The notes under the pieces: model-generated
Told to the model about the DNA's origin: nothing
Seen by the model: the letters and a program-made list of their open reading frames with translations, nothing else
Database searches by the model: none
In this document: positions 35,259-47,063 of the stretch, in pieces
Position numbering within the stretch: the first letter of the stretch is position 1
Layout: each line of letters starts with the position of its first letter
Position numbers and translations under genes: made by a program
From: Dactylonectria macrodidyma
Lineage: Eukaryota; Ascomycota; Sordariomycetes; Hypocreales; Nectriaceae
Assembly: GCA_020744425.1 (NCBI GenBank)
Contig: JAGMUV010000001.1
Coordinates: 1,240,001 to 1,304,000 of the forward strand
DNA: 64,000 bases
Direction of reading: 5' to 3'

Positions 35259-36836
35259 TTAAGCCAGAGAACCCATTGGGTCCCACAGGGGAAGAACAAT
35301 GGCCTCCTTCTTGAGCACATCTCTGACCGCATGGCTGCAGAAGCGTGGGTCGACGACAACCTGGTACACGAACTCATCCATCCATGCGTCGCTCATGACG
35401 AACCAGCCCTTGTCTCCGGCAGTGGTGCCCCAGCTGTTCTGCACTCGCCATCGCACTGGCTTGCCTGTGTCCTCGTCAATGTGCACTGCAGTCAGTACCA
35501 TTGCGTGGGTCATCAGACTCTCGCCTGTCATCAACCTCTGTGCCTTGGACATTTCGAGAAGACTCGTGTTAAATCCTATGTCGTAGTTGAAGAGTTCCAG
35601 GTCCATGATACCGGATTTCGAGTCGCTAAACTGGCCCACATCGCTGCCGAAGAAGATCGGAATGCCAGCCTTGAGCGTGCTAATACAAACTTTCTTCATA
35701 GTAGCCATATCGACGTTGACATAGTTGATCCCGCGACCGCCAACGATGTTTCCAAGTCGAGAAACCTCGAGACGAGTCAAGTAATCGTGGCGGGGGTCGT
35801 TGACGAGAGAGATGAAGCTACTGATGACATTCGATGTCACAAATTTGTAGTCGGGGCTGTAGATGTCCTTTGCAAAATTCTTGGGGTTGGTCTTCAGCTG
35901 ATGTGCCTTGCCGTTCTTGTCACTATACTGCCAGGTGAAATCGCCCTCGGGGCTGGGAGGCGGTCCGAGAAGGAGAGTCATGATGAGCTGAATTTCACGC
36001 ATCATCTTATCTTTAGCTGAAGATAGAGCTGCAGCTGAAATGCCGTTGTTGGAGTTGACCATGGTTCGGAGCTTCAGAGCAAACTCTCTAAGCTTGATCT
36101 TGACGACGTTGTTAAGGACGCCTGTGTTCATAGCATTCCAGCTGTCTGGGTAGATGGTCTGCGGGACAAGTCCATACTTCTCAACGAGGTTATATACCAT
36201 GTCCCACTGACCACCATCCGACACTAGGTCGCCCAGGAGCCTCTGAACCAATCGTCCTTCGAGGTCCTCCCCGGCAGTGTCGATAATCTGCTCCAGGAAG
36301 AAGTTGGACTTCTCAAGCTTGTCCCAGTAAAAGAGGTAGGCCTGCGACAGTTCGAAGCTCTCTAGTCCATAGCGCTTCATAAGGGCGACTCGGAAGACGT
36401 TGGTCGAGGCAAACAGCCAGCAACGCCCGCTGGAGCGCTGGTTTGTAATGGGGTCGCCTTCGAAGGGGATCTTAACATTGTAGATCTGCTGGTCTGCGAT
36501 CTCGGTGGGCAGCGAAGTGAGAGCTGCCTTGGGGTTCTGGCTGCTCAGAGCTGTAAGTGCGAGCCTGGAGACGCAAAGTCAGTTCACAAGGCTAGGTAGC
36601 GGAGCGCATCATGGCAAGGCTGACTTGTTCTTGGGGTCTTTGAGGAAGTCGGCCTGCCAAGACTGCAGGACGTTGATGGGAAGACCCTTGGCTTCTCGGA
36701 CCAGAGGGCCGAAAGAGGCCTTCTCGGCGTCACCGTTGACTTCATGTCCGTCCTGCATCTGAAGGCTGCGGAGGCGCTCGACAACGGCCTTCTCGTGCGA
36801 GGTGGGCTCAACTGGCTTGGAGGGTTGACCACCCAT
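35259..36836 (-). CDS. LAP3: Bleomycin hydrolase-type cysteine aminopeptidase (505 aa)
   Basis: Papain-superfamily peptidase of family C1B (yeast Lap3/Blh1/Gal6), a cytosolic self-compartmentalising hexamer that trims N-terminal residues from peptides and inactivates bleomycin and homocysteine thiolactone. Exons 36836-36625 and 36564-35259 join across a 60-nt intron to give 505 aa, close to the family's usual ~450-490. Catalytic residues are visible: Cys119 in QRSSGRCWLFAS, His424 in MTHAMVL, Asn447 in QNSWG. The C-terminus LPLWDPMGSLA matches the family, in which the C-terminal arm enters the active site and shapes aminopeptidase specificity. The intron donor is the less common GTCAGC; splicing there is required to restore the conserved NKLALTALS stretch. 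The N-terminal ~25 residues are Gly/Gln/Pro-rich, a short extension without a clear targeting signal. Confidence 0.93.
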
Positions 36837-37782
36837 GATGTATCAGCACCTTGTTCCGATGTCGATGTAGGGTAGCAACAAGGTGAAAATGTGTGCTCTC
36901 GCGCTCGAATAAGCTATGCGAGTGAAGCGTGTGAGGATGAGGGCTACGGTCCGTGATGTGCAAGGGGAAGTCGGACATGCGATTTAAGAGGGGAAGAGGC
37001 GGAGGAATGAGGCGTGATCCGGTGACCTCGTGCGACAAGGCACAGCAGCATCCATACTCTCCGCCTTATCAATCAGCTCAACTGTAGCTACCAAGGTAGT
37101 CTCTATATCGGGTTAGCCTGTCAAGCAATCGGAACGGGCGGGGGATCATGCGGAACTTTTGTTGTCACGACGAACTGCTCTTCCTAGCATACGTGTGCTC
37201 TTGTTCCAGACATGGCCAACCGAGAGAGCAAGAGAAATGTATCAAAAGGCCACCACAATCTCAAAATATTTGTCCGAAGCATCGTGTTATCAGACATGCA
37301 GACGACAGCGGGCCATTGAACAATTCGATCAACGATACAGGGTAGGCAGCTTGTGATTCGGGACAGTAACAATCTCTTGACAGGGGACGGGCCGTTCGAC
37401 TGCTGAAGGCAGACTAGTGGGCCGGCAGTCGAGGGAGCTAGATCCAGTCACGATGAGAACCCTGATGGTGCAGGTGTGAAGCATGACACACGGTAGACGG
37501 AAATGATGAGGGACGGAGAATATGTTCGGGCGACATATGGAATCAATTGTCAAATTACTACAGTTCATGTACAGAACTTCCCATCTACGCAAAGACTCCA
37601 TATTTCCAATTTCCACCGGGTTTCCAATCTTAATCCTTCCGACAGCTGACCGCTTTATACAAATCCCATGATACAAGTTTCACAGGAGCCAGGACAACCT
37701 GCCCTTCTTGTCGAGGAGCCAGGAGCGTTGTCAAGACTCATCGTGGGAAGACGCATGGTGCGGCCCCTAAGAGTTGACACGC
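36837..37782. other. Intergenic region between bleomycin hydrolase and HEX1
   Basis: Both genes are on the minus strand, so this 0.95 kb holds the promoter of the peptidase gene and the 3' UTR of HEX1. No coding-like open frame or clear regulatory motif was recognised. Confidence 0.5.
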
Positions 37783-38443
37783 TTACAGGCGAGAGCCGTG
37801 GATGACCTTCATGTCGACAGCGAGCTCACGGCCACCGTCGTTGAGGACAAGGACACGGAGGCTGCCACGGCCGGACTCGAAAGCACTGTGGAGGCGGGTG
37901 TAGAGGTTGGACTGGTCGATGACGGGAAGACCCTGCTTGACATCGCCGGTCTCGGTCATGGCGACGATGAGGCCATCCTGCATGTCGAGGACACGGTACT
38001 GCTTGAAGACAGGGCCGAGCATGGTCTGGACAACAACGCTGGGGGCAGGGTTGGAGATGAAAGAGGACTCCTCGTGAAGCTGCTTGGTGAAGAGGTCAAC
38101 ACCAAGGTAGCGGTACTGGCCAGTGGCGGAGGAGGTGGAGATGCGGATGACCTGGCAGGCGCGGCCCTGGAGCATCAGGAAATCACCGAGGCGGATGTGG
38201 TGGCAGGGAATGGAGACGGTGTTGGGAATGCTAGGCTGAGCGGTGCCAGCGGGGCGGCTGCCCGCGCGAACAACGTCAATCTCGACATGCTCATAGCCAC
38301 GGGGGTGAGCGATCTTATCTGCCAGCTTGTGAGCGCCGGCACGGAAGGAGTGGTAGTGACCTGGGTCAAGTCGTGTCAGGCTTGCTGATGCACTGAAATC
38401 GGACAGGATGAGAAAACTTACCGTCCTCGTCGTAGTAACCCAT
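37783..38443 (-). CDS. hex1: HEX1, Woronin body major protein (short form, 199 aa)
   Basis: HEX1 self-assembles into the dense crystalline core of Woronin bodies, peroxisome-derived organelles that plug the septal pore after hyphal damage. Exons 38443-38422 and 38360-37783 join across a 61-nt intron (GTAAGT...GACCCAG), giving 199 aa beginning MGYYDEDGHYHSF. The core from about residue 50 has the HEX1 signature TVSIPCHHIRLGDF, then LMLQGRACQVIRIST, GVDLFTKQLHEESSF and VVVQTMLGPVFKQYRVLDMQDG. It ends in Ser-Arg-Leu, the peroxisomal targeting signal PTS1. HEX1 is a structural relative of eIF5A but lacks the hypusine loop. It is ~23 residues longer than the 176-aa Neurospora protein, owing to a His/Ala-rich N-terminal segment. 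The ATG used here lies inside a longer open coding region, so this is probably the downstream-start or alternatively spliced form; Neurospora and Trichoderma hex1 are reported to be alternatively spliced. Confidence 0.95.
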
Positions 38444-39918
38444 CTTGCTTTTGTGTTGGGGTCGCGAAACCTTGGTAGTCTCAACGGTCTCTTCGGTAAA
38501 CTTCACGTCCTGCTGCTTGTAGCTGGGACGAGAGACAGGAGTATCAACGGTGAAGTCGTTGAACTGCTGAGTGGATTGCTTGTGTTGGGGCGGGCAAGAG
38601 GCACGTCCGTCGACAGTGAAGTTGTTGATCTCAGTCTTCTCGAAGGAGGAGTACTGGGGTCGGGGCTGTTCAACGGTGTAGTTGTTGATCTCTGTCTTCT
38701 CAGTGGTCTTGTACTGGGAAGGACGTCCTTCAACGGTGTAGTTGTTAACCTGGAAGGTATCCGAGGTCTGGTACTGAGGGCGGGAAGGGGGGTCGACAGA
38801 AAACTCGGGCTTGCTAGGGCGGAATCGCTCACGGTACTGGCGCTCAGCGATGTCAATGGGGGTGGAGTAGTAGGGATGACGGGTGTCGATCTCTACGTGG
38901 GCGTGAGAAGTGGTGTGTTCAGAAGCAGGTTCAGGTCTGTAGCGTTCGGGTTAGCTGATGCTTCTGTACCTCGCTTGCGTCTCATATGGCAACGCGGTGC
39001 CCACCCCCTGAGGGCCCCACACCCCAGCCTCAGGCCAGGCTCAGGCCAGCTGGCTAGGAGACCCAGGGTTGATGGACCGAGATGGGAAAAGCAAATTGGG
39101 GGAGGCGGGCCAAGTGGGCTTGGGACTGATGGGTCCAAGCCGGGGTTGGGATGGGGTGTGATGAGATGGGATGGCTGGGGAGAGGAGACAAGAGGGGGCT
39201 GACACGCGCTTGCGTGGTGGGTGGCCCGGCAAGCGGAGCCTGAGAGGGTACCAATTGAATTGGGAATAAGGAAAAAGGGGTGGCGGGCTGGTGTTTGTTG
39301 TTGTTATGGTACTGGTTGTTGTGGTGTCTCCCCGCTGATCAATTGCGGTGGAATAATTGTGTTTGGTAGCGGGAGAGGGATCGGGAAAGGGAGCGGGATT
39401 GGAGCGGACGGGAAAGACCGAGAACGGGACTTTCGATGGCGGGAAGTGGACGGGAAAGATGCGACAAAATCGCGTGCCATTGCTCGTCCGTTTGCGCGCT
39501 CAATAGGCCGTAGAAATGAATAGACGGAGTGAGAGACAGAGTGAAAGCGTTACACATACCGGCGACGATCCTCACGGATGTATTGCTCAGTCTGATGGAA
39601 ATGTTCGGTCTGCTGCTGCTGGACACCGGGACGGTGGTAACGTTCTTCTTCACGCGTGATTCGGACCTCTTCTTCGCTGTGGTGGTGCTCTTCACGAGGA
39701 GGAACGACTTCAGCGGTGGCGGAGTAAGAAGAGTATTGACCTTCCCGTCCGGCTTGTGGCTTTGCGGGTTTGATGTCAACCTCTGCGTGTACTTGAGTGG
39801 TGGTGGTTGTCTGAGTCTGGGATTCGTGGTCCCGATATGTTGAGGGGAAGATGCTGAAGGGGACGGGGACGCGGGCCTCAAAGTCCAGGTTGACGACTTT
39901 TGACGCGAGAGAATCTTC
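38422..39918 (-). CDS. hex1: HEX1 long-form upstream coding exons (N-terminus unresolved)
   Basis: Upstream of and in frame with the short HEX1 ATG, the frame stays open through exon 38936-38422 and, across a 623-nt intron (39559-38937, donor GTATGT, acceptor CTACAG, phase 2), into 39918-39560. The joined peptide reads ...QYIREDRR-R-PEPASEHTT... and is clearly coding: Gln/Glu/Arg/His-rich in the upstream exon, then four spaced copies of an I/V/F-N-N/D-(Y/F)-T-V motif (VNNYTVEG, INNYTVEQ, INNFTVDG, FNDFTVDT), each preceded by a (R)P-x-(Y/H)K-type segment. It continues into MGYYDEDG of HEX1. No in-frame ATG lies between the stop at ~39919 and the exon, so a further 5' exon is needed. The role of such an extension is not known; it would give a HEX1 of at least ~490 residues. 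Confidence 0.7.
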
Positions 39919-42900
39919 TCATCAAGTATGACAAGAAGAATCCTCTGGCTCTTGTTCCTTAAAACAAAAGTCGAAGAGAGGGGGAAAAGATACGGAAGAC
40001 TGGCGATGGTCTTCTTGGTGTCTTTTCTTCCTGTCTGGTTGAGGATTCGGGTTCTGAGGGCTGATGTGGATGGAGATAATTGGAGGGAGGGAGAGGGGAG
40101 GAGACGAGCTCGGCTTTTGAGGACGGGAGCGGGATTGGATGCGACACCCACATCAGCTCTCTCTGTTGTGAGATGTGCCGCCTGCGGATTGCTTCCCACA
40201 ACTTCCCAGTCCTCCCGTCAACCAGCACTCCCCAACCTCGTCCACATTCCCTCACCCTGGACGCTCCGTGGCCTCTCCAAGTGCTCTAGGGTGCGTCGAT
40301 TGCCCTTGGCCCGCTAACTCTCAGACGTTCCGTCGCCAGTCGTTGTGTTTACCTTCCGGGGGTCGCCTTGTTTACTCGGCCCCAAGAGGTTTAGCACTCC
40401 CCCAAGTCCTCCTAGCCCCTGCGTCACCGGCCCCACCATTCCTCGGAGCCCCACCGTCATCAGGTACCAGGCCGAGATAATCCAGGGTTGTTAGACTCGG
40501 GGCGTGATTGGGTGTTGCAAACACAAAGGCCACGCCGCTTTTTGAAGCCGTCGAGCACGGCATGAAGCTGGTCGTCCAAACTGGCCTCGGTCAGTTTCCA
40601 TCACGTGAAGAAACACACCTTTACAGTGGGCGACCAATCTCCTCGGCTCAGTCACCTGACTGGCGCAAACTAAAGCGGCGACTGTTCACCTAACCTGATC
40701 CACCCTAAGCCCACTCTCCTGCGTCTCACCAGAGCAGACAGACCAGCATTGCGCCAGCTTTGAGCAGCTCCCCCCAGCTCTGATGGTAGCTTCAGCCAGT
40801 CGCTAGCCAGCATTCGTCCAGCTCCAGCTCCTCCCCAGCTGCCAGCTCCCGCGACCCGCGCCGCCCGATGAGACGAGACCCCCGGCTATATCCAGCCACT
40901 GGAGACCGCAATCCTTGGGCAATGGGGATGGGAGATGGAGGATCATCTGGCACCGCTGGGTATCCGCCGTGGCTGGTGGGCTTCTCGAGCGAGATGAAAA
41001 CACACTGGCTCCTCACTTTTTCTCGGGCCTGGTTGGCCTGGAACGTGTTGGGTGACCCGGCCGCACGAAGGAGCAAATTTGACCTGTCTTGCACGCTGAG
41101 CCAGTGGCGGAGGTGGTCCGGCGCCACTGGCAACTATCGCAATCAAGCGGGTGGAGCCAGCGAGGCGGTAGTTTCGGCTGATGGGGTCTCTCACGAAGTA
41201 ACTTCGTACTCAGGTGTGATTGATCTATAATGACAGGGTGGATGTATCTGCTGTACGAGTGATGCCATGTTCCGAGTTGGGACGCTCAGCTCAGCCAGGT
41301 CCAAGCAACCACAGATGGCTGGCGAGAATCTGCACAATCGCTTTTGCCACCTGCAACTCAATTCGCAGATGACCGAGTTGAGGGTGGCCTCGTTATCGCG
41401 TGGCTGGGGCCTCTTTGCGGCGCCAACTTGTGCAGTTCATTGGCTACCATGTGATCTCCCAACCTCCTCGAAATCGGCCTCTGCCAACGACATCTCATCT
41501 GAATATGCAAGCTTGCTCCGCCCGCAGCGCGACGGGCGGGAGATCAATTATCTGGAAACTCGTAATGAACCGGTCCGGGGGATATCGTGGAACATCGCTA
41601 TTGGATCTTTCTCATGCATTTTATGCAAGTGTATTATTTAGTGTACGCGATGTCAGCCAGGTCGCAGACGAAAACGAGGCGCTACGGCCGGTGGAACACG
41701 ACCTTGGGACTGGTGTGTGGGCTGCGTTTGGACCTTTGGATCTTTGGACGCAGCGAGGTGTGTCGCATTTGCCAATGGATCAGTGGACACAAACCAACAG
41801 TCCAATATCGGCCTGACCTACCTGGGGCCTAGTGCCACCTCCGTACCGCATTTTGCTTCTGTCAACGTGAACTCTGTTGTCGCCATGTTAGGACATCCCG
41901 TCTGCCAGCCGTCCAGCCTCCTCAATTATGGCCCGCCCAGTTCGGGTGCGTCACTTCTCCGTGCGTACGCTCATGATCAGCGTCCGCAGGGTTTTTGCTT
42001 CACCGCTGACTGTCTCGGTTCCCAATTGCCCACATAATAATAGTCTTGGGTCTGGAAAGCGTTCTATCGCACACGGACACTAGGTACTATGTACTATGTA
42101 ATTACTGCGTCCAATACAACAGCCTGTGGCCCGCCCAATCAGTGGACTAGCGAAAGCGGGCACCTCCTTCTCATCTCAACCTAACACAAACACATCCAGG
42201 GCCCCCAAGCAATAATGTACCGACTACTCCGTACACATTGCAATGAGCCAAGACTGAGCTCAGGGGTCTCGGCAACATGTTGCTGTGACAACGAGGAAGA
42301 TCCCAGCCGCCTGCTGACACAAACCCGAGTGGTGTGGGTCAAGGAAGGCCTCCAGAGCGCCTAGAAAGAAGCCAAGGCGTGCTAGACTTTGGGCGATCAC
42401 AAGCTTCCTGTCGCTAGTTCGACTGGTCGCGTCTCGCACACGGCCGGCCTGGCCGCGTGTGGACATGTGTTGGACGACGCGTTTCTCTCATCAATCTCGG
42501 CGACCTGCTTGTCTGTTGCTATTCTCGGAGCTGCGATTGTGGTGCAAACTGGGGCAGAGCCTCGGTCTTCCGGCAGTCTCATAACCCGCGGCACGATTAG
42601 CCCACGCCATCTGAAGTGAACATGAACATGGGGAGGGAGAGTTGTCATGGCCGAACGTCCGAGACAAGTCTGGGGCATCAAAGTTCCATGCGTCTGGCTG
42701 TCTGGCTTGCCGTTCCAGCATTGTCTGAGCATCGGCTCAGCATTCCAGTTACATGAGATGACATGAGATGATGAAACCGTACATGTCAGCGTCATCAACT
42801 GTGATAGTAAGGTAACAACTGGCGTTTGGTGGCTTCCTCCCTGCTGCAAGCAAGTGCTACTGCATTCATAGCTTGCGCAGCTTCTTGCGTGGACTACCCA

Positions 42901-43362
42901 GGTCTGAGGTAATCGTGCATCTATTTATTGACAGACTTCAGCACTGCATTTTGTGGCGCTATAACACATCGGATAAACGCTGCTTCGGTAGGTAGGTACG
43001 GGCTGGGCGCAGCCAAGAGAGCAATCGTTACAGAGAATGGCAAGAAACTCATCGATTGTCCATGAAAGTTAATGCCAATGCGTCCATCCGCGATTGAATC
43101 CTGTCGCCGTACGATGGAAATTACATAGTTGTTGTCGTGCTTGATAAAATCAGATCTTACCTACCCTATGCCCCCTTAAACCCGGGGATCTGCTTAAATG
43201 AATGTCATCCACGTGATGTGATGTCACATCTAGCAATGGTGCCCCGCGATGATGGCTGATAGATTGCCCCACGTTTGACTCGCCTTTGCCAATCTGCGAA
43301 TTTTATCATTTCGGCACGGAACGTTCGGAGTAAGCTGGTTAGTCCAGAGAAGCATAACCAGC
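39919..43362. other. Intergenic region between HEX1 and RQC2
   Basis: HEX1 and RQC2 are divergent here, so this 3.4 kb holds both promoters and any untranslated first exon of HEX1. No convincing coding sequence. A near-palindromic CGAAGTAACTTCGTACT is at 41194-41210, and further GTAC-type sites lie near 42081 and 42232. Confidence 0.5.
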
Positions 43363-46300
43363 ATGAAGCAGCGATTCTCATCTTTGGATGTCAAGGTGAG
43401 AGAGCCATAGATCTCGTCTATGCTTGCTAGTCGCTGACTCTTACCCCGCAGGTCATCGCCCACGAACTCCAGGAACACCTGGCTTCTTTGCGACTGTCCA
43501 ATGTCTACGACCTCTCCTCCAAGATCCTCCTCCTCAAGTTCTCGAAGCCCGACAACAAGAAGCAGCTCGTCATCGATACTGGCTTTCGCTGCCACTTGAC
43601 TGAGTTTGCCCGGACGACAGCTGCAGCCCCCTCCGCCTTTGTCGCCCGACTCCGAAAGGTCCTGAAAACACGACGGTTGACGGCAGTAACTCAAATTGGA
43701 ACCGATCGAGTCCTCGAGTTCCAGTTTAGCGATGGCCAATACCGACTTTTCCTAGAGTTCTTCGCCGTATGTTCGCTGACCCATTTGAGAAATACGAATC
43801 ATGTGCCTAACGTCTGTGCAGAGTGGCAACATCATTCTCACCGATGCCAACCTCAAGATCCTCACACTCGCCAGAACTGTTTCAGAAGGAGAAAGCCAAG
43901 AGCCGCAACGGGTTGGTCTGGAATACTCGCTGGAGAACCGTCAGAACTTTGCCGGTATCCCACCCCTGACTAAGGAGAGAGTACACGACGCTCTGAAAAC
44001 CGCGGTAGCAAAGGCTGCCGTGGCTGCGGCCTCTTCGAAAAAGCTGAAAGGCAAACCAGGTGGTGATTTGAGGAAGGCTTTGGCTGTTTCAATTACGGAG
44101 TTGCCACCAATTCTGGTGGATCATGCTCTACAAAAGAACCAATTTGATACTACGACGAAACCAGAAGAGGTGCTGGCCAGTGAGAGTCTACTAGACGACC
44201 TCGTGAAGTCACTCGCTGAAGCTCGCGAAACGGTGGAGAACATAACTAGTTTAGCTGCCTGTCCCGGATACATATTTGCGAAGCGCAATGCACCTAAACC
44301 GGACAGCACAGAGGAAAGTGACTCTCAGAACAAACGCGAAGGCATCCTCTATGAGGATTTCCATCCGTTCATTCCATATAAGCTGGGAAAGGACCCGGCA
44401 GTGGAAGTTTTGGAATTCAAGACCTACAACGAGACAGTGGATGAGTTCTTCTCTTCAATAGAAGGACAGAAACTCGAGGCTAGACTCACTGAACGGGAAG
44501 TCGCAGCGAAGAGAAAACTCGACGCTGCGAAACAGGAGCAATCCAAACGGATTGAGGGACTGCAAGAGGCGCAAACAGTCAACTTCCGCAAGGCCGCAGC
44601 AATCGAAGCTAACGTTGAGCGCGTCCAGGAGGCGATGGACGCCGTCAATGGACTACTCAACCAGGGCATGGATTGGATAGACATTGGTAAGCTGGTGGAA
44701 CGCGAAAAGAAGCGTAACAACCCTGTTGCCGGAATCATCAAGCTGCCTCTCAACCTTTCTGAAAACATTGTTACCTTGGAGCTTGCCGAGGAAGAGGTTG
44801 TGGACGATGAGGAGGAGGACCCGTATGAGACCGACGACAGTGTGTCGGAAAGTGGCGAAGAGTCCTCCCCGGCGAAAGCAAAGTCGACGGGCAAGGAATT
44901 GGCCGTGGAAATCAACCTTACCCTCACCCCATGGGCCAATGCCAGAGAGTATTATGACCAACGAAAAACGGCAGTTGACAAGGAAGAGAAGACTCAGCAA
45001 CAGGTGGCGAAAGCATTGAGGAACACCGAGCAGAAAATCAACGAGGATCTAAAGAAAGGGCTCAAGCAAGAAAAAGCCTTGCTTCAACCGATCCGCAAAC
45101 CGCTGTGGTTTGAGAAATTCATATGGTTCATCTCATCTGACGGGTATCTAGTCATTGGAGGCAAGGATGCCCAGCAGAACGAGATCGTGTACAAACGATA
45201 TTTACGCAAGGGAGACGTCTACTGCCACGCCGACCTCCACGGAGCATCTAGCGTCATTATCAAGAACAACCCCAAGACGCCAGATGCTCCAATTCCACCA
45301 GCAACCCTATCGCAAGCAGGCTCCATTGCTGTTTGTTCCTCGGACGCCTGGGACTCAAAGGCTGGTATGTCGGCTTGGTGGGTCAATGCTGATCAAGTTT
45401 CGAAGTCGGCTCCTACTGGAGAGTTTCTACCTACAGGAAGTTTCATGGTGAGAGGCAAAAAGAACTTCCTCCCGCCTGCTCAGCTTCTGCTTGGAATAGG
45501 TGTTATGTTCAAGATCAGTGAAGAGAGTATGGCAAAACATGTGAAGCACCGCCTATACGACAGTGACATCGCCGCCGGCAATGAGGGGTCGCGACCTGCG
45601 CCGTCATCCAAGGACGTGGATGAGGACCAGGCAGCTGAGATAGAGCAGCCTGATACTACAGAACGCGACGAGGTATCCGACGATGAGTCTGAGGATGAGC
45701 AGCAGCATCAGGAGAAGCCCAGAGCCAACCCCCTTCAGGCATTTGGTGGCGGAGATCCCGAAACCGACATTCAGGAGGCGGAAGAAGGCATCTCGGAACT
45801 GAAAGTTGACGACAAACCCGCACCGGAAGAGCTTCCTACTCAGGAGGAGGATGGGAAATCAGACGAGGAGGAAAGTGCGGATTATGAGCCTGATGGCTCT
45901 ACGGCTGAAGCATCGGAAGCTCCGAGCAAGTCTGCTCAAACCTCAGGGACTGTCACCCCAACACCCGGGAAGAAACCCCCCGCCAAACGTGGCCAACGCG
46001 GAAAAGCAAAGAAGATTGCCGCCAAGTATAGAAACCAAGACGACGATGATCGCGCCGCCGCAGAAGCCCTGATCGGCGCAGCAGCTGGCCGCGAGAAGGC
46101 CGAAGCCGAAGCCAAGGCCAAGCTTGAGCGGGAGGCTGAACTCGCAGCCGTCAAGGAGCGGCGTCGGGCGCAGCATCAACGTCAGCAAAAGGAGGCGGCC
46201 GAGCACGAGGAGGCCCGGCGCGTCATGATGGATGAGGGCCTCGACCTGCTCGATGCCGACGAGGTCGACCAGGTGACGGCACTCGACGCCCTCGTTGGAA

Positions 46301-46701
46301 TGCCTCTGCCTGGCGACGAGATTCTCGAAATCATCCCGGTGTGTGCCCCTTGGAACGCACTCGGCCGCTTCAAGTACAAGGCTAAGCTGCAGCCTGGCAC
46401 GGTCAAGAAGGGCAAGGCCGTCAAGGAGGTTCTAGAGCGCTGGAAGGCCGCCACGACCCGCAAGGGCGTCGTTGACGAGACGGCTCGCGACTCAGAACGC
46501 ATGTGGCCTCGAGAAGTCGAGCTCATCAAGACGCTCAAGCCAGAGGAGACTTACAACTGCGTGCCCGTAGGCAAAGTCAAGGTTATGATGTCCGGCGGTA
46601 CGGGTGGTGGAGGTAACGGAGGCAGCGGCAAGAAGAGTGGCAGCGGCTCAAGGGGTCAGGGCAAGGGAGGAAAAGGTGGGAAGGGGTCGAAGAGATCATG
46701 A
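43363..46701 (+). CDS. RQC2: Rqc2/Tae2 (NEMF family) ribosome quality control factor (1075 aa)
   Basis: Binds the 60S subunit carrying a stalled peptidyl-tRNA, recruits the Ltn1 E3 ligase and directs C-terminal Ala/Thr (CAT) tailing. Exons 43363-43395, 43452-43766 and 43822-46701 join with clean GT-AG introns of 56 and 55 nt, both phase 0. NFACT-N starts at MKQRFSSLD; Asp9 and the Asp96-Arg97 pair (in GTDRVLEF) correspond to yeast D9 and D98/R99, needed for tailing. Residues ~540-660 form NFACT-R (WFEKFIWFISSDGYLVIGG, AQQNE, RKGDVYCHADLHGASS). A long acidic Asp/Glu/Ser linker follows (~690-790), then a Lys/Ala-rich coiled-coil-like region (~800-930), NFACT-C from ~948 (EILEIIPVCAPWNALGRFKYK) and a Gly/Lys/Ser-rich tail. 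Length matches yeast (1038) and human (1076). Confidence 0.96.
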
Positions 46702-47063
46702 TCACAGCATCACATTTGATCGAACTAGACCGGACATCCTATGGAGAGAGGTGTCTTTACTGACTTCAGGTACCGATAGTGGTGCTTTAAGACAATAAAA
46801 AATGTCGTGATGAGCATTTGGACTCGGCATGCATGCTCAATTCCCCTGCTAAGACCTCTGTGTCTCCGGAGTGCCAACAACGGAGCGAGAAGGATCCCGC
46901 AATATTGATAAGAAAACTAGTCGGTGGAGAACTTTGAAAAAAGTAATATTGTAGGAAATCATGCTGACCGAAACGAATTTGTTCAAAGCATCATCACCAT
47001 CATTCAGTGTCACTACGTTTAAAGCGAGGGGCATAGTCCGGGGACTTGCCACGAGGCAATGCC
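46702..47063. other. Short convergent 3' region
   Basis: A 362-bp gap between the stop codons of RQC2 (+) and the O-methyltransferase (-). It must hold both 3' ends, which may overlap; an AATAAA-like AATAAAAA is near 46794. No gene seen. Confidence 0.5.

Noticed and set aside
37783..38360. Reading the HEX1 core as translation factor eIF5A
   Set aside because: HEX1 is an eIF5A relative, but the sequence has the HEX1-specific GVDLFTKQLHEESSF block, lacks the hypusine loop and ends in the PTS1 SRL.
40140..40199. Extension of the HEX1 long form to a GTG at 40199
   Set aside because: That frame is offset from the HEX1-coding frame in the 39918-39560 exon, and the intervening sequence shows no coding character.
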